64,000 bases of DNA from Holophaga sp. (GTDB taxonomy: Bacteria > Acidobacteriota > Holophagae > Holophagales > Holophagaceae), in assembly GCA_031292735.1 (NCBI GenBank), contig JARLGP010000003.1, positions 12,599 to 76,598 of the forward strand, read 5' to 3'. A program made the translations under genes and the position numbers. The notes beneath the pieces are model-generated. The model ran no database searches, was not told where the DNA came from, and saw only the letters and a program-made list of their open reading frames with translations. Shown here piece by piece: positions 36,602 to 45,928 of this stretch (position 1 is the stretch's first letter; the number at the start of each line of letters is the position of its first letter).

Positions 36602-37672
36602 ATGGCAATTCAATCCCCCCAGACTCACGGAGCCGCGCCGGTCCAGGAAAGCCTCTTCCCGGTCCGGCCAGGCGAGATCACCCAGGCGCCCACCAGGCTG
36701 CAGACCCTTGCGGACTCGGCCTTCCGCCGCCTGAGCTTCCTCTTCGCCTGCTGCACGATTTTCCTGGTGACCTTCATCGTGCTCCGCATCGTGGTTTCGG
36801 CGCTGCCGGCGATCCGCCACGACGGCCTCGGCTTCCTCACCGGCCGCGTCTGGGATCCCAACTCCGGGCAGCACGGCATCGCCGGGGAGATCTGGGGAAC
36901 CCTGTACACCTCCATCCTCGCCCTGGCCATCGGCACCGCCTTCGGGCTGGCGGCCGCGCTGTTCCTCAGCGAAGGCTTCGTCGGGAAGGCGGCCTTTGCG
37001 ATCCTGAAGGCCTTTCATGTCCATCTGCACCCCTTCTGGTCGAAACTTCCAGACCGGCTGGAAGACCTGCTGAAACGGCTGATAGAGCTGCTCGCCGCCA
37101 TTCCCAGCGTCGTCTACGGACTGTGGGGATTGTTCGTGGTCATTCCGCTGATTCGCCCGGTCTGTCATTGGCTGCACCTTCAGCTTGGCTGGATGGCCTT
37201 GTTCTCCACCGACCTGAGCGGTCCCGGGGTGCTGCCAGCGGTCGTGGTGCTGTCGATCATGATCCTGCCCACCATCACGGCCATCAGCCGCGACGCCCTG
37301 GTTTCGGTGCCTCCCAAGCTGCGCATGGCCTCCTACGGCCTGGGCGCCACCCGCTGGGAGACCATCACCGCAGTCATCCTGCCCACCGCCTCGCGCGGCA
37401 TCTTCGGCGGCATGGTGCTGGCCTTCGGGCGGGCCCTGGGCGAAACCATGGCCCTGGCGATGCTCGTCGGGAACTCCAACCAGATCAGCGTCTCGCTCTT
37501 CTCGCCGGCCAACACGCTGGCCGCACTGCTGGCCAACAACTTCCCGGAGGCCGGCCCCAAAGAGGTTGGCATCCTCATGTATGCCGCGCTGGTGCTGCTG
37601 GCGATCACGATGATCGTCAACATCTTCGGCGCGCTCATCCTGAAGCGCGCCTCGCGCAGCGCGATGGAGTAG
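36602..37672 (+). CDS. pstC: phosphate ABC transporter permease PstC
   Basis: 356 residues, start at 36602, 19 bases after pstS. Six to seven membrane helices are present, with a long insertion (about residues 130-170, KAFHVHLHPFWSKLPDRLED) that is unusual but compatible with PstC variation. The ABC coupling loop is SVPPKLRMASYGLGATRWET, followed by ILPTASRGIFGGMVLAFGRA and ALGETMALAMLVGN. It forms the membrane channel with PstA. Its stop directly abuts the pstA start codon. Confidence 0.93.
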   Translation: MAIQSPQTHGAAPVQESLFPVRPGEITQAPTRLQTLADSAFRRLSFLFACCTIFLVTFIVLRIVVSALPAIRHDGLGFLTGRVWDPNSGQHGIAGEIWGTLYTSILALAIGTAFGLAAALFLSEGFVGKAAFAILKAFHVHLHPFWSKLPDRLEDLLKRLIELLAAIPSVVYGLWGLFVVIPLIRPVCHWLHLQLGWMALFSTDLSGPGVLPAVVVLSIMILPTITAISRDALVSVPPKLRMASYGLGATRWETITAVILPTASRGIFGGMVLAFGRALGETMALAMLVGNSNQISVSLFSPANTLAALLANNFPEAGPKEVGILMYAALVLLAITMIVNIFGALILKRASRSAME

Positions 37673-38599
37673 ATGATGGCAGCCGAATTGAATCCCGGAT
37701 TGGACAATCCCTTTGTCAAAGTTGATTTCGGCCAGCTGGAACACTCCCTTCGCCGTCCCCGCACCCTGATGGATTTTCTGCTGAACGGCCTGATCACCGT
37801 GATGACCCTTTCGGCGCTGGTGCCTTTGTTCAGCGTCGTTTTCATGCTGGCCTGGCGGGGGGGACACCGCCTGAGCGTGGCGGTCTTCACCCACCTGCCG
37901 CCCTCGGCGATGGAAGCCGGCGGCGGCTTCGGCAACGCCATCGTGGGCACTCTGCTGATGGTCGGTCTCGCGGTCGCCATCACCGTCCCGGTCGGCATCA
38001 TGACCGCCATCTTCCTGGCCCAGAACCGCACCAGCAGGCTGGCCGAGGTGGTTCGCTTCGCCGCCAAGGTGCTTACCGGCTTTCCTTCGATTCTTGCCGG
38101 TGTCTTCGCCTACGGTGCCATCGTGCTCGCCACCGGCGGATACTCCGCGGTCGCAGGCGCGATCGCGCTCTCCATCCTGATGCTGCCGACCATCGTCCTG
38201 ACCTCGGAGGACGCCATCCGCATGGTGCCTTCCCGGATGAAGGAGGCCGCCACAGGCATGGGCGCGACCCCCGCCCAGACGGTGTGGATGGTGCTCATCC
38301 CCACCGCCTTCCCCGGCATCCTCACCGGGGTGATGCTGGCCATTGCGCGCGCCGCCGGAGAGACCGCCCCATTGCTCTTCACGGCGCTCTTCAGCAACTA
38401 CTGGCTCTGGTCGCACGGCCACGCCCAGCTGATGCGTCCCACGGCCTCGCTGGCCGTGCTCATCTACAATTTTGCCGGGATGCCCTTCGACAACCAGGTG
38501 GAGCTGGCCTGGGCTGCCGCCCTGGTCCTTGTCTTGCTTGTCCTGGTCGCCAACCTCGTCGGCCAGAGCTTGTCCAGCCGTCAGGTCCAACAATCCTAG
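37673..38599 (+). CDS. pstA: phosphate ABC transporter permease PstA
   Basis: 308 residues, starting on the base after the pstC stop, with a second possible ATG three bases later. Six membrane helices and the EAA-type loop [20 protein letters not shown], then [20 protein letters not shown] and [14 protein letters not shown], identify PstA. It pairs with PstC in the inner membrane. The close coupling (pstC stop next to start) implies stoichiometric synthesis. Length is normal. Confidence 0.93.
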   Translation: MMAAELNPGLDNPFVKVDFGQLEHSLRRPRTLMDFLLNGLITVMTLSALVPLFSVVFMLAWRGGHRLSVAVFTHLPPSAMEAGGGFGNAIVGTLLMVGLAVAITVPVGIMTAIFLAQNRTSRLAEVVRFAAKVLTGFPSILAGVFAYGAIVLATGGYSAVAGAIALSILMLPTIVLTSEDAIRMVPSRMKEAATGMGATPAQTVWMVLIPTAFPGILTGVMLAIARAAGETAPLLFTALFSNYWLWSHGHAQLMRPTASLAVLIYNFAGMPFDNQVELAWAAALVLVLLVLVANLVGQSLSSRQVQQS

Positions 38600-38607
38600 G
38601 AGATAAG

Positions 38608-39444
38608 ATGCTGGCAACAGAAGTGGCCCCGCAACCCGGTGAAGCGTCCGCGGCGCTGGCCGTCAACAACCCTGACGTGGTGGTGGATTGCCACATCCGC
38701 GAGCTCTACTACGGAACCTTCAAGGCCGTGCGTGACACGGTCATTCCCCTGAAGAAGAATGCCATCACCGCCTTCATCGGCCCTTCCGGTTGCGGCAAGA
38801 GCACCGTGCTGCGCTGCTTCAACCGCATGAATGACCTGGTGCGCGGCTTCCGCTTCGAGGGGCACATCCGCTTCCGCGGGCGCGACATCTACGATGCCGC
38901 CATCGATCCGGTCGCGGTGCGCCGCTTCATCGGGATGGTCTTCCAGCAGCCTAATCCCTTTGCCACCAGTATCTACAATAACGTGGCGTTCGGACTCCGG
39001 CTCAACGGCTACCGGGGCGACAAGGTCGAGAAGGTGGAGCAGGCCCTGCGTGCCTCGGCGCTGTGGGACGAAGTGAAGGACAAGCTGCACAAGAGCGCCC
39101 TCTCGCTGTCCGGCGGCCAGCAGCAGCGCCTTTGCATCGCCCGTGCCATCGCCACCGAACCGGAGGTGCTGCTGATGGACGAGCCCTGCTCCGCGCTCGA
39201 TCCGATCGCCACCGGCAGGATCGAGGAACTGATGAAGGAACTCAGCCAGAAATTCACCATCGCCATCGTCACCCACAACCTGCAGCAGGCGCAACGGGTT
39301 GCCGACTTCACCGGATTCCTGTACGTGGACACTTCGGAAGGCGGACGCACCGGCTACTTGGTGGAGTTCGGCGAGTCCAGGCAGCTCTTCAGTGCCCCGG
39401 TGCACAAGCACACCCAGGATTACATTCGCGGCGAGTTCAGCTGA
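38608..39444 (+). CDS. pstB: phosphate ABC transporter ATPase PstB
   Basis: 278 residues, with AGGAG directly upstream of the ATG at 38608. Walker A is GPSGCGKST, the signature is [20 protein letters not shown], Walker B is [14 protein letters not shown], and the switch His lies in [10 protein letters not shown]. The unusually acidic-aromatic C terminus ([10 protein letters not shown]) is the PstB end. It powers phosphate import. Neither phoU nor phoBR follows; a phosphatase gene does. Confidence 0.95.
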   Translation: MLATEVAPQPGEASAALAVNNPDVVVDCHIRELYYGTFKAVRDTVIPLKKNAITAFIGPSGCGKSTVLRCFNRMNDLVRGFRFEGHIRFRGRDIYDAAIDPVAVRRFIGMVFQQPNPFATSIYNNVAFGLRLNGYRGDKVEKVEQALRASALWDEVKDKLHKSALSLSGGQQQRLCIARAIATEPEVLLMDEPCSALDPIATGRIEELMKELSQKFTIAIVTHNLQQAQRVADFTGFLYVDTSEGGRTGYLVEFGESRQLFSAPVHKHTQDYIRGEFS

Positions 39445-39563
39445 TCCGGAACGGCGGCAAGGGAGCGAGGTGAGGATTTCACCTCCGGGCCATGAGTTGT
39501 TCACGCCAAAACCCCAAGGTGGATTTGACGCAATCGTCCCCCCTTGCCCGAAAGGAAGCTCCA

Positions 39564-41522
39564 ATGTCAGGAAAACGCTATCCCTTTGCCCTGGCGGCTG
39601 CCCCCGTCGCCATCGTTTTTGCCTTGGTCGGCTGCAGCAGCTCCAGCCAGAACACCAGCGCCTCGGCCGTCAGTGTTCCGCAACAGCCAAGTGCACTCGG
39701 TTATGTCGATACGGCCCCGGTCCAGGATGAAACGGCCGTCCTGCCTTTTGTGGACTATGGCTACACCAATCAAAAGGGCGACGCGCGCTATGCCACCCTG
39801 GAAACCAATGCCGGTGTGCGCGTGGCCAAGGGCTTCCTCGATCTGTGGACGCCCAGCACCCTGATCGTGGATGCCGGCGTGACGGCCGCCGCCAACGGGT
39901 CGTTCCCGGCGGTGGTGGCGTCGAGCTGGACCGGCACTCCCGGGGACTCGACCGATGGCACGAAGGTGAATGCGACCGTACTGGACGCAAGTGTCGACTA
40001 TGTGATCACCGCTACCACTCAACGCACGGCCGACCAGGCCACCGCTGCCTACATCGATGACCGGCGTGGCAAGGGCTACAGCGTCACCGATGGTCTTGGC
40101 CCCTTGACCACCTTCTGGCGGACCGCCGCCCAGCAGACCACCTCCATCACGGGTGTTCCTTCGGATGCCACGACGGTCCTGTACAACGAAAGCGGCAACA
40201 ACACGGGCGTGGCCGGATCGGCCAACTCGACGTTCGGCGCCGTCGTGGATTACGTCAACAACGCGGGCACCAACGCCTCCACCGAGCCGGCCAAGCGTTT
40301 CTACAAATACGCCAGGCCTTGGCGTTGGAGCACCAGTGTGATCGTGGTGCCCGCGCTGGTGCCGGCCGAGAGCGCAACCCCCGGTACGGACGGCGGCTAC
40401 ATCAGCGGCCACGCCGCGGAGGCCACTCGCGATGCCTTGGCGATGGCCTACGTGGTTCCCGAGCGATTCCAGGAGCTGATGGCCCGAGCGCTGGAACTCG
40501 GTGAGAATCGCATCCTGGCGGGCATGCATTCCCCCCTCGACGTCATCGGCGGCCGCATCCAGGCCGAGGCCGCTGCCGCCGCCAATTTCACCGCCGCTGC
40601 GGCGGCCACCCGCAGTGCCGCCTATGCCCAGGCCCACACGGCCCTGATGGCCGCCGCGGGAACCGCCGATACCCTCGCGTTCAACAATTATGCCCATTCC
40701 GCCGCCACCGCCTCCGACCGCTTCGCGGATTACGCCACCAACAAGACCGAACATCTGCGCCGCCTCACCTACGGTTTCAGCCAGATCGCGGATGCCACCA
40801 AGCCCGCCGTGGTTCCCAAGGGCGCGGAAATCCTGCTGGAAACCCGCCTGCCGTACCTGAGTGCGGATCAGCGCCGGGTCGTCCTGAAGACCACCGCGCT
40901 TGCCTCGGGTTATCCGGTCATGGATGACGCCGAAGGCTGGGGCCGTCTCGACCTCTTCGCCGCCGCCGACGGCTACGGCGCCTTCAACGGCGACGTGACA
41001 GTGGCCATGGACGCCAGCCAGGGTGGCTTCAACTCAGTGGACGCCTGGAAGAACGACATCTCGGGAAAGGGACTGCTGACCAAGAACGGCACTGGGACCC
41101 TGCGCCTGGCCGGCAGCAACACCTTCAGCGGCGGCAGCGTGGTGAACGGCGGCGCGCTTCAGGCCGATTCCAGCTCGGCCTTCGGTACCGGCGATGTCTA
41201 TGTCTCCTCCGGCACCGTGATCTGCAACGCTTCCGGCCTGGTGAAGATCGGCGGCAACTACACGCAGCTCGGGACGGGAGCGCTGCAACTGAACCTGGGG
41301 GCAAGCGGCCAGGATCGCCTCGCGGTCAAGGGCACGGCCACGTTCTCCGGAGGCACGCTTCATGTGACTTTCACAGGCGGGTACAACCCTTCCGTCGGGG
41401 ACACCTTGAACCTCATCACGGCAGGCAAATGCCTGGGGACCTTCACGACCGTCAACGTCGACGGTTTCAAGGCCACGGCCACCTACACAAGCACGGGTCT
41501 GCTGGTCCACATCGACGCTTGA
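39564..41522 (+). CDS. PAP2-type acid phosphatase lipoprotein with autotransporter-like beta repeat
   Basis: 652 residues, start at 39564 after AAAGGAAG, with lipoprotein signal ALVGC. The three PAP2/class A acid phosphatase motifs are visible: K248-Y-A-R251-P252, GYISGH with His283, and R316-x5-His322-x3-Asp326 (GENRILAGMHSPLDVIGG). The Pro of the usual PSGH is replaced by Ile. The C-terminal region (about 530-652) contains a PATR-type beta-strand repeat (NGTGTLRLAGSNTFSGGS), as found in autotransporter passenger domains. This suggests an extracellular beta-helix extension or surface display. It follows pstB by 119 bases and ends in a strong terminator, so it likely releases phosphate from organic esters for PstSCAB. 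Confidence 0.8.
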   Translation: MSGKRYPFALAAAPVAIVFALVGCSSSSQNTSASAVSVPQQPSALGYVDTAPVQDETAVLPFVDYGYTNQKGDARYATLETNAGVRVAKGFLDLWTPSTLIVDAGVTAAANGSFPAVVASSWTGTPGDSTDGTKVNATVLDASVDYVITATTQRTADQATAAYIDDRRGKGYSVTDGLGPLTTFWRTAAQQTTSITGVPSDATTVLYNESGNNTGVAGSANSTFGAVVDYVNNAGTNASTEPAKRFYKYARPWRWSTSVIVVPALVPAESATPGTDGGYISGHAAEATRDALAMAYVVPERFQELMARALELGENRILAGMHSPLDVIGGRIQAEAAAAANFTAAAAATRSAAYAQAHTALMAAAGTADTLAFNNYAHSAATASDRFADYATNKTEHLRRLTYGFSQIADATKPAVVPKGAEILLETRLPYLSADQRRVVLKTTALASGYPVMDDAEGWGRLDLFAAADGYGAFNGDVTVAMDASQGGFNSVDAWKNDISGKGLLTKNGTGTLRLAGSNTFSGGSVVNGGALQADSSSAFGTGDVYVSSGTVICNASGLVKIGGNYTQLGTGALQLNLGASGQDRLAVKGTATFSGGTLHVTFTGGYNPSVGDTLNLITAGKCLGTFTTVNVDGFKATATYTSTGLLVHIDA

Positions 41523-41566
41523 GTTTCTTCCGGGACCGGGGTTGTGGATCGAGTTGGATGGAAACG

Positions 41567-41600
41567 CCCGTCCCCACGACCGTGGCGGGGACGGGGTTTT
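41567..41600 (+). terminator. Rho-independent terminator of the pst operon
   Basis: CCCGTCCCC (41567-41575) pairs perfectly with GGGGACGGG (41587-41595), followed by GTTTT. It lies 45 bases after the phosphatase stop. The rest of 41601-41866 shows no gene; it contains an AT-rich stretch at about 41710-41755 that may be the promoter of the next gene. Confidence 0.8.
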
Positions 41601-41866
41601 GGCAGGCCATCAGGCGCCCGGCAGGCAAAACCCTGAAAAGGTCCTGGGGGGAATCGGCTGGAAGGACTCCATTCCTCCGGATTCCCCCTTGACCTTTTTG
41701 TTGAACCTTCCTACAGTTAAAAATACTCATTTGTATTCTTTGTTGTATACATCCCTAGACGAGCCCTTGCGGGGGCCATGGTCCTTCCCGGTGGTCATCG
41801 GGGAGCTGGTGTATTAGCCACAATTGAATTTCTTAACATTCCGGCCTGTCCGGAAAAGGAGCGCAA

Positions 41867-42631
41867 ATGAATCCCGTTTTCAGAATCCTGGCCGCAGTAG
41901 CGATGACCGCCAGCTTCGCAATGGCTAAGCCATTAAAGATCTATACCGAAATCAGCATTCCGCAACAGATCAAAGCCCCGGACGGCAGCCTTTCCGGGAT
42001 CGCCGTCGATACCGTCCGGGAAATCCAGAAGCGGGTCGGCAGCAGCGACCCCATTCAGCTGGTTCCCTGGGCCCGCGGCTACCAGGAGGCCACGACCGAA
42101 CCGAACGTCCTGCTCTTTTCCATGGGCCGCACCGCCGAGCGTGAGCACCTGTTCCAGTGGGTCGGCCCTGTGGACGAACTGGTGTTCTCCCTTTTCGTCA
42201 AGGCCGGTTCTCCGATCAAGATCAAGAACTTGAACGACGCCAAGAAATTGCATTCCATCGGGGTCTACAAGAACGATGTCCGCGACCTGTTCCTCACCAA
42301 GGCCGGGCTGACCAACCTCGACCGCGCCAGCGACGCCGTGACCAACGTCAAGAAAGTGATGGCAGGTCACCTGGATGCCTTGGCAAGTTCAGAATCCGGC
42401 ATCGCCGACCTCGCGAAGTCCGCCGGGTTCCAGGCTTCCGACCTGAAGGCGGCCTACCCCTTCATGCGGATCCAGCTGTACATGGCCTTCTCCCACGGCA
42501 CCCCGGCGGAGACCGTGAGCGCCTGGTCCGGCGCCCTTGCGGCCATGAAGAAAGACAAGACCTTCGAGCACATCTACCGGAAGTACGACCCGACCAAGGC
42601 CCTGCCGGGTCCCGCTCTTCCGCCCCAGTAG
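41867..42631 (+). CDS. periplasmic solute-binding protein (SBP family 3 type)
   Basis: 254 residues with a Sec signal (AAVAMTASFAMA) cleaved before KPLKIY. The mature protein starts with LKIYTEISIPQQIKAPDGSL and continues SGIAVDTVREIQKRV, the N-terminal pattern of family 3 solute-binding domains (PF00497), and has a late hinge RIQLYMAFSHGTP. No ABC permease or ATPase gene is nearby. It is followed after 120 bases by a chemoreceptor, so it may act as a ligand adaptor for that receptor or as an orphan binding protein. The ligand is not predictable. The ATG at 41867 follows AAAAGGAG. Confidence 0.8.
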   Translation: MNPVFRILAAVAMTASFAMAKPLKIYTEISIPQQIKAPDGSLSGIAVDTVREIQKRVGSSDPIQLVPWARGYQEATTEPNVLLFSMGRTAEREHLFQWVGPVDELVFSLFVKAGSPIKIKNLNDAKKLHSIGVYKNDVRDLFLTKAGLTNLDRASDAVTNVKKVMAGHLDALASSESGIADLAKSAGFQASDLKAAYPFMRIQLYMAFSHGTPAETVSAWSGALAAMKKDKTFEHIYRKYDPTKALPGPALPPQ

Positions 42632-42751
42632 GCCTGGAGCGAGAAGGGATCGGCCGCCCCGGCGGTGGGCTGGAGCGGATGGCGGTTTCCGAGGTGGCCC
42701 CGGTGCGGTCATTGACCTGGGCGGCCTCGGAACAAATGGTTGGCGCAAATA

Positions 42752-44329
42752 ATGGGGGATAGATTGGATAAAGTAATTAAAACGAATAGTATCCAGCCTG
42801 AACGACTACCTCGATTTTTGCGCCAGGCATTCGGGAGGAGCGCGGTGTCTTCCAGCGTCGCCAAGCGTTTGAACGCCAGCATCATCATCGTGGTCAGCAT
42901 CCTGCTGATCGTGCTGGGCGTGATCTCCTCCCTGCGCGAGCGTTCCAACCTGAACCATCAGCTCAAGCGGACGGTGGCGGTCATGCAGAACCAGTTGGCC
43001 GTGTCCCTTCCCGTGCCGGTGTGGAACGTCGACAGCAACCAGATCGAGAACGTGCTGCGCGCCGGAATGAGCGCAGAGGAGATCGACGGCATTGCCGTGA
43101 TGGGGCCCAATGGACCCATCGCCATCCTGGAGCGTGACCCTTCCGGCAAGCCGGTCACCAAGGACAGCCTTTCCGCTTTTCCCAACTCCCAGCCATCGGA
43201 AGTGCCGATCGTCTACAACGATAACGGCACCCCCAAGGAGCTGGGCAAGCTGAAGGTGTTCACCTCTTCCAGGCAGGTGAACGCCGCCTTCCGCACCAGC
43301 CTCCTGCTGCTGACGGCGCAGATCGTCATCCTGGACGTGGTGCTCATCCTGATCCTTTCGACGGTGGTCAAGGTCGGCGTGATCCGGCCGCTCCATGCCT
43401 TCCGGGATGCGCTGGCGGCCATGTCCGGCAGCGAGGGCGACCTCACCTACCATCTGGACGAGCAGCGCGCCGACGAGTTCGGCCAGATTGCCAAGCACTT
43501 CAACCTGGTGACCGGTCAGTTCCGGGGCATCGTCAAGGATCTGGCCGGGGAGGCCGCCAACGTGGCCAGCGGCTCCACCGAGTTGAATTCCACCGCCGAG
43601 GAGATGAAGACCACCACCACCGAGATCGCCGAGGGCAACGAGAAGCAGCGCCAAAGCATGGGCGGCGTCCTGGCGGACATGGACCGGCTTTCCGCGCTGA
43701 TCAGCGCCATGGATGCCCGGCTCAACGAATCGGCGGGCCGGGCCACCCAGGCCGTGGAACTGTCCCGGGAAGGCGCCCAGGCCGGGGAGGCCACCGCCAG
43801 CGCCATGGCGTCCATCCGGGACGCCACCAAGCGCATGGCCCAGGCGGTCACCGTGGTCAACGAGATCGCCAACCAGACCAACCTGCTCTCCCTCAACGCC
43901 GCCATCGAGGCGGCCAAGGCCGGCGAGCTGGGCAAGGGGTTCTCCGTGGTGGCCGAAGAGATCCGGAAGCTGGCCGAGCGGAGCGCCCAGGCCACCCACG
44001 AAATCCAGTCGCTCATCCATGAAGTGAACGGGAGCGTCGAGCAGGGCGGCCTGACCGTGGGCCGGAGCGTGGAATCGCTGGAAACCATTCGCAGCCATGT
44101 GGAGACCCTGGCCAGCAATTTCAGCGGCATCTCCGAAGCCATGAAGCAGCAGTCCGGAACCGGAGTCGAAGTGCGCAACCACGTGGACGGAACCAACCGG
44201 GAGATCGAGCGCAACGCCTCGGCGAGCCAGGAACTGGCCGCCACCGTGGACGAGATCGTGCGCACCTCCTCCGAGCTGTCCCGGGTGGCCGAGGCCCTCA
44301 CGGCCCGGGTGTCCCGCTACAAGGTCTAG
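42752..44329 (+). CDS. methyl-accepting chemotaxis protein
   Basis: 525 residues, start at ATG 42752; a TTG 12 bases upstream is possible. A membrane helix at about 43-63 (SIIIVVSILLIVLGVISSL) is followed by a periplasmic sensor of about 120 residues (VWNVDSNQIENVLRAGMSAE, ILERDPSGKPV), then a second helix near 190, a HAMP domain (HAFRDALAAMSGSEGDLTYH) and the signalling hairpin with tip [20 protein letters not shown]. No pentapeptide CheR tether is seen at the C terminus (SRYKV). It senses an outside stimulus and signals to CheA. The adjoining solute-binding protein may feed it ligands. Confidence 0.93.
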   Translation: MGDRLDKVIKTNSIQPERLPRFLRQAFGRSAVSSSVAKRLNASIIIVVSILLIVLGVISSLRERSNLNHQLKRTVAVMQNQLAVSLPVPVWNVDSNQIENVLRAGMSAEEIDGIAVMGPNGPIAILERDPSGKPVTKDSLSAFPNSQPSEVPIVYNDNGTPKELGKLKVFTSSRQVNAAFRTSLLLLTAQIVILDVVLILILSTVVKVGVIRPLHAFRDALAAMSGSEGDLTYHLDEQRADEFGQIAKHFNLVTGQFRGIVKDLAGEAANVASGSTELNSTAEEMKTTTTEIAEGNEKQRQSMGGVLADMDRLSALISAMDARLNESAGRATQAVELSREGAQAGEATASAMASIRDATKRMAQAVTVVNEIANQTNLLSLNAAIEAAKAGELGKGFSVVAEEIRKLAERSAQATHEIQSLIHEVNGSVEQGGLTVGRSVESLETIRSHVETLASNFSGISEAMKQQSGTGVEVRNHVDGTNREIERNASASQELAATVDEIVRTSSELSRVAEALTARVSRYKV

Positions 44330-44428
44330 CCCCAACACCGTCCTTACAAGCGTTGTCCCCCCCTTTCCCGGAGCCGGCGCAAACAGGTTGATGTCCTTGC
44401 GCACCCTGCCTATGAATTTCATCCTCAA

Positions 44429-44785
44429 CTACCGGCCTTTGACCGTGAAGGTATTGGGCGCCACGCGCACCACTGGCCCGGCCGGCGCAATCACCTTGGT
44501 CAGCGCGGAGACCAGGCTGTCCCGGGTAGCGGGCAGACCGCGCTGTTCCAACTGCTCCAGAATTTCCTGAATGTACAGAGGCCGGGTAGCTTGAGTAAGT
44601 ATGTCAATGGCATTGCTGGTACGGGACTGAGGGGCGTCCTTGCGCCCTGGTTTGGGGCGTGTTGGCAGGGGCTCCGGTTCCATGGCGGCGCGAATGCGCT
44701 TGATCTCCAGCAGCCCAGCCCGGAAAGCGGCCTCGAGTACGGATAGTACTTCGTCCCCGGCTAAGCCGGTCGTGGGATTGGACAT
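44429..44785 (-). CDS. small HARE-HTH-like winged-helix protein
   Basis: 118 residues, preceded on the minus strand by an AGGAGGT-like site. The C-terminal 60 residues (AIDILTQATRPLYIQEILEQ, LEQRGLPATRDSLVSAL) resemble the HARE-HTH winged-helix module found in restriction-associated and chromatin-like proteins. The N-terminal half is helical and basic. It stands alone between a chemoreceptor and the TetR/RND operon. A DNA-binding role is likely from the fold, but no target or partner is visible. Its lower GC content suggests it could be an acquired gene. Assignment is tentative. Confidence 0.6.
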   Translation of the reverse strand: MSNPTTGLAGDEVLSVLEAAFRAGLLEIKRIRAAMEPEPLPTRPKPGRKDAPQSRTSNAIDILTQATRPLYIQEILEQLEQRGLPATRDSLVSALTKVIAPAGPVVRVAPNTFTVKGR

Positions 44786-44845
44786 GGGTGACCTCCTGGA
44801 TTTAAGGTAGGTCTTTTAAGAGGTATATCAATAGACCATCCCCCC

Positions 44846-44869
44846 AAAAAACGGAATCCAGCGATTCCG
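44846..44869 (-). terminator. minus-strand intrinsic terminator with no recognised gene
   Basis: On the minus strand CGGAATC-GCTG-GATTCCG is followed immediately by TTTTTT, a textbook terminator. It ends at 44846. No convincing minus-strand gene precedes it between 44870 and 45300, which may hold a small RNA or be a leftover of a lost gene. The 44786-45235 spacer otherwise shows no gene. Confidence 0.65.
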
Positions 44870-45235
44870 GCGTCGGCCGAAATAGCACCGCGTGAACAGG
44901 CCGTACCACGGGGTGTTCAGCCGATTGGAGGACGGCAAACGCTTCGGATTTTCCGCCCGCAGCTTGCGAGGACGGAAAGTCCGGAGCGTAAGTGTGGGTC
45001 GGCGCCTGGCCGGGGAACTCGAAATGGGTCGGCGCGAACCCGGGGGATCGGAACGAACGATTCCGGAGCCACCGGCAGGGAATGATTGGACCGGACTAGA
45101 TGTCCAAGCTGCAGGGCCGTGGCCCCATCGGAGCAAGATCCTGGCTGGCTGTGTCAGCTTACGACTGGAAACAAAAGCTTTGGGCTTACTCTGCAGCAGT
45201 TGGCCGATGGTTTGGAAATGGTTCCTGGACAAAAG

Positions 45236-45276
45236 ACCGTCTGGACGGTATTTTTTTAAAAGACCGGCTGGACGGT
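45236..45276. promoter_or_regulatory. twin TetR operators
   Basis: ACCGTC-TG-GACGGT (45236-45249) is a perfect palindrome. ACCGGC-TG-GACGGT (45263-45276) repeats it with one changed base, centres 27 bases apart. They lie 28-68 bases before the TetR start codon, between the upstream spacer and the efflux operon, and are the probable autoregulatory site. Confidence 0.65.
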
Positions 45277-45303
45277 TTGATGCTGGGATGGAATGATGTG
45301 GCC

Positions 45304-45870
45304 ATGACCAAGCGAGACATCAATACCCGTGACCTGCTGCTCTCCGCAGCCTGCGCCATTCTCATGGAAGGGCAGGAAGTCCTCACTCTGGATGCCGTCG
45401 CAAAGCGGTCGGGAATCAGCAAGGGCGGGCTTCTGCATCACTTCCCCAGCAAGGATGCGCTGGTCGAGGGAACCGTGGCGGAACTGATCCGGCAATTCAC
45501 GCTGCTCTCAGACCGGATCCAGATGGAAAGCCCTTCCGAAGCTGGGCCGTTGGGGGAGCTGAAGGCCTATATCAACGCCGGCCTGGAACCCAAGCTGCGG
45601 AACTCGACCGCAGACTTCGCCCAAGGGCTGATCCGGCTCTATGGTTCGGACTACCACAAGGAAACGCCATTCCTGGATCCCTGGCGGAAACTCTTCTCCA
45701 AGAGGCTGTCCCAAATCCGGCAGACCGGAGACCTGGACGAATTCGCCAAGGCTGCGGTGGTCACCCTCGTCATCGAAAGCTTTGTAATGATTGATGTTTT
45801 CAAGCTGATTGAATTCAGCGACCAGGAAATTGCCGCCATCAAACGTGAACTGTTGACTCGTTTCGGTTAA
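45304..45870 (+). CDS. TetR family regulator of the RND operon
   Basis: 188 residues, start at 45304 (MTKRDINTRDLLLSAACAIL). The TetR helix-turn-helix is LTLDAVAKRSGISKGGLLHH followed by FPSKDALVEG. The C-terminal ligand domain resembles PF17937-type TetR C-terminal domains. A longer open frame reaches back to 45100 but would span the operators and has no TetR-like sequence. Just upstream lie twin palindromes, the likely operator. It is probably the repressor of the adaptor and pump genes that begin 58 bases downstream, released by the transported drug or envelope stress. Confidence 0.9.
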   Translation: MTKRDINTRDLLLSAACAILMEGQEVLTLDAVAKRSGISKGGLLHHFPSKDALVEGTVAELIRQFTLLSDRIQMESPSEAGPLGELKAYINAGLEPKLRNSTADFAQGLIRLYGSDYHKETPFLDPWRKLFSKRLSQIRQTGDLDEFAKAAVVTLVIESFVMIDVFKLIEFSDQEIAAIKRELLTRFG

Positions 45871-45928
45871 TAGCAGCCATTCAACATTCCATCCAATCAT
45901 GCCCCTCAATGAGGGCAGGGAGAGGTCT

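Noticed and set aside
36599..38617. 672-codon minus-strand frame opposite pstC and pstA
   Set aside because: Low-complexity translation, no start context, and the opposite strand encodes well conserved permeases.
44960..45000. GAGGACGGAAAGTCCGGAGC resembles the conserved 5' region of RNase P RNA
   Set aside because: The rest of the RNase P core (for example the universal P4 partner strand) was not found around it, so the match is probably accidental.
44828..45232. 134-codon minus-strand frame ending in RRRNRWIPFFGG
   Set aside because: Its 3' end is the stem of an intrinsic terminator, and the translation shows no known domain.
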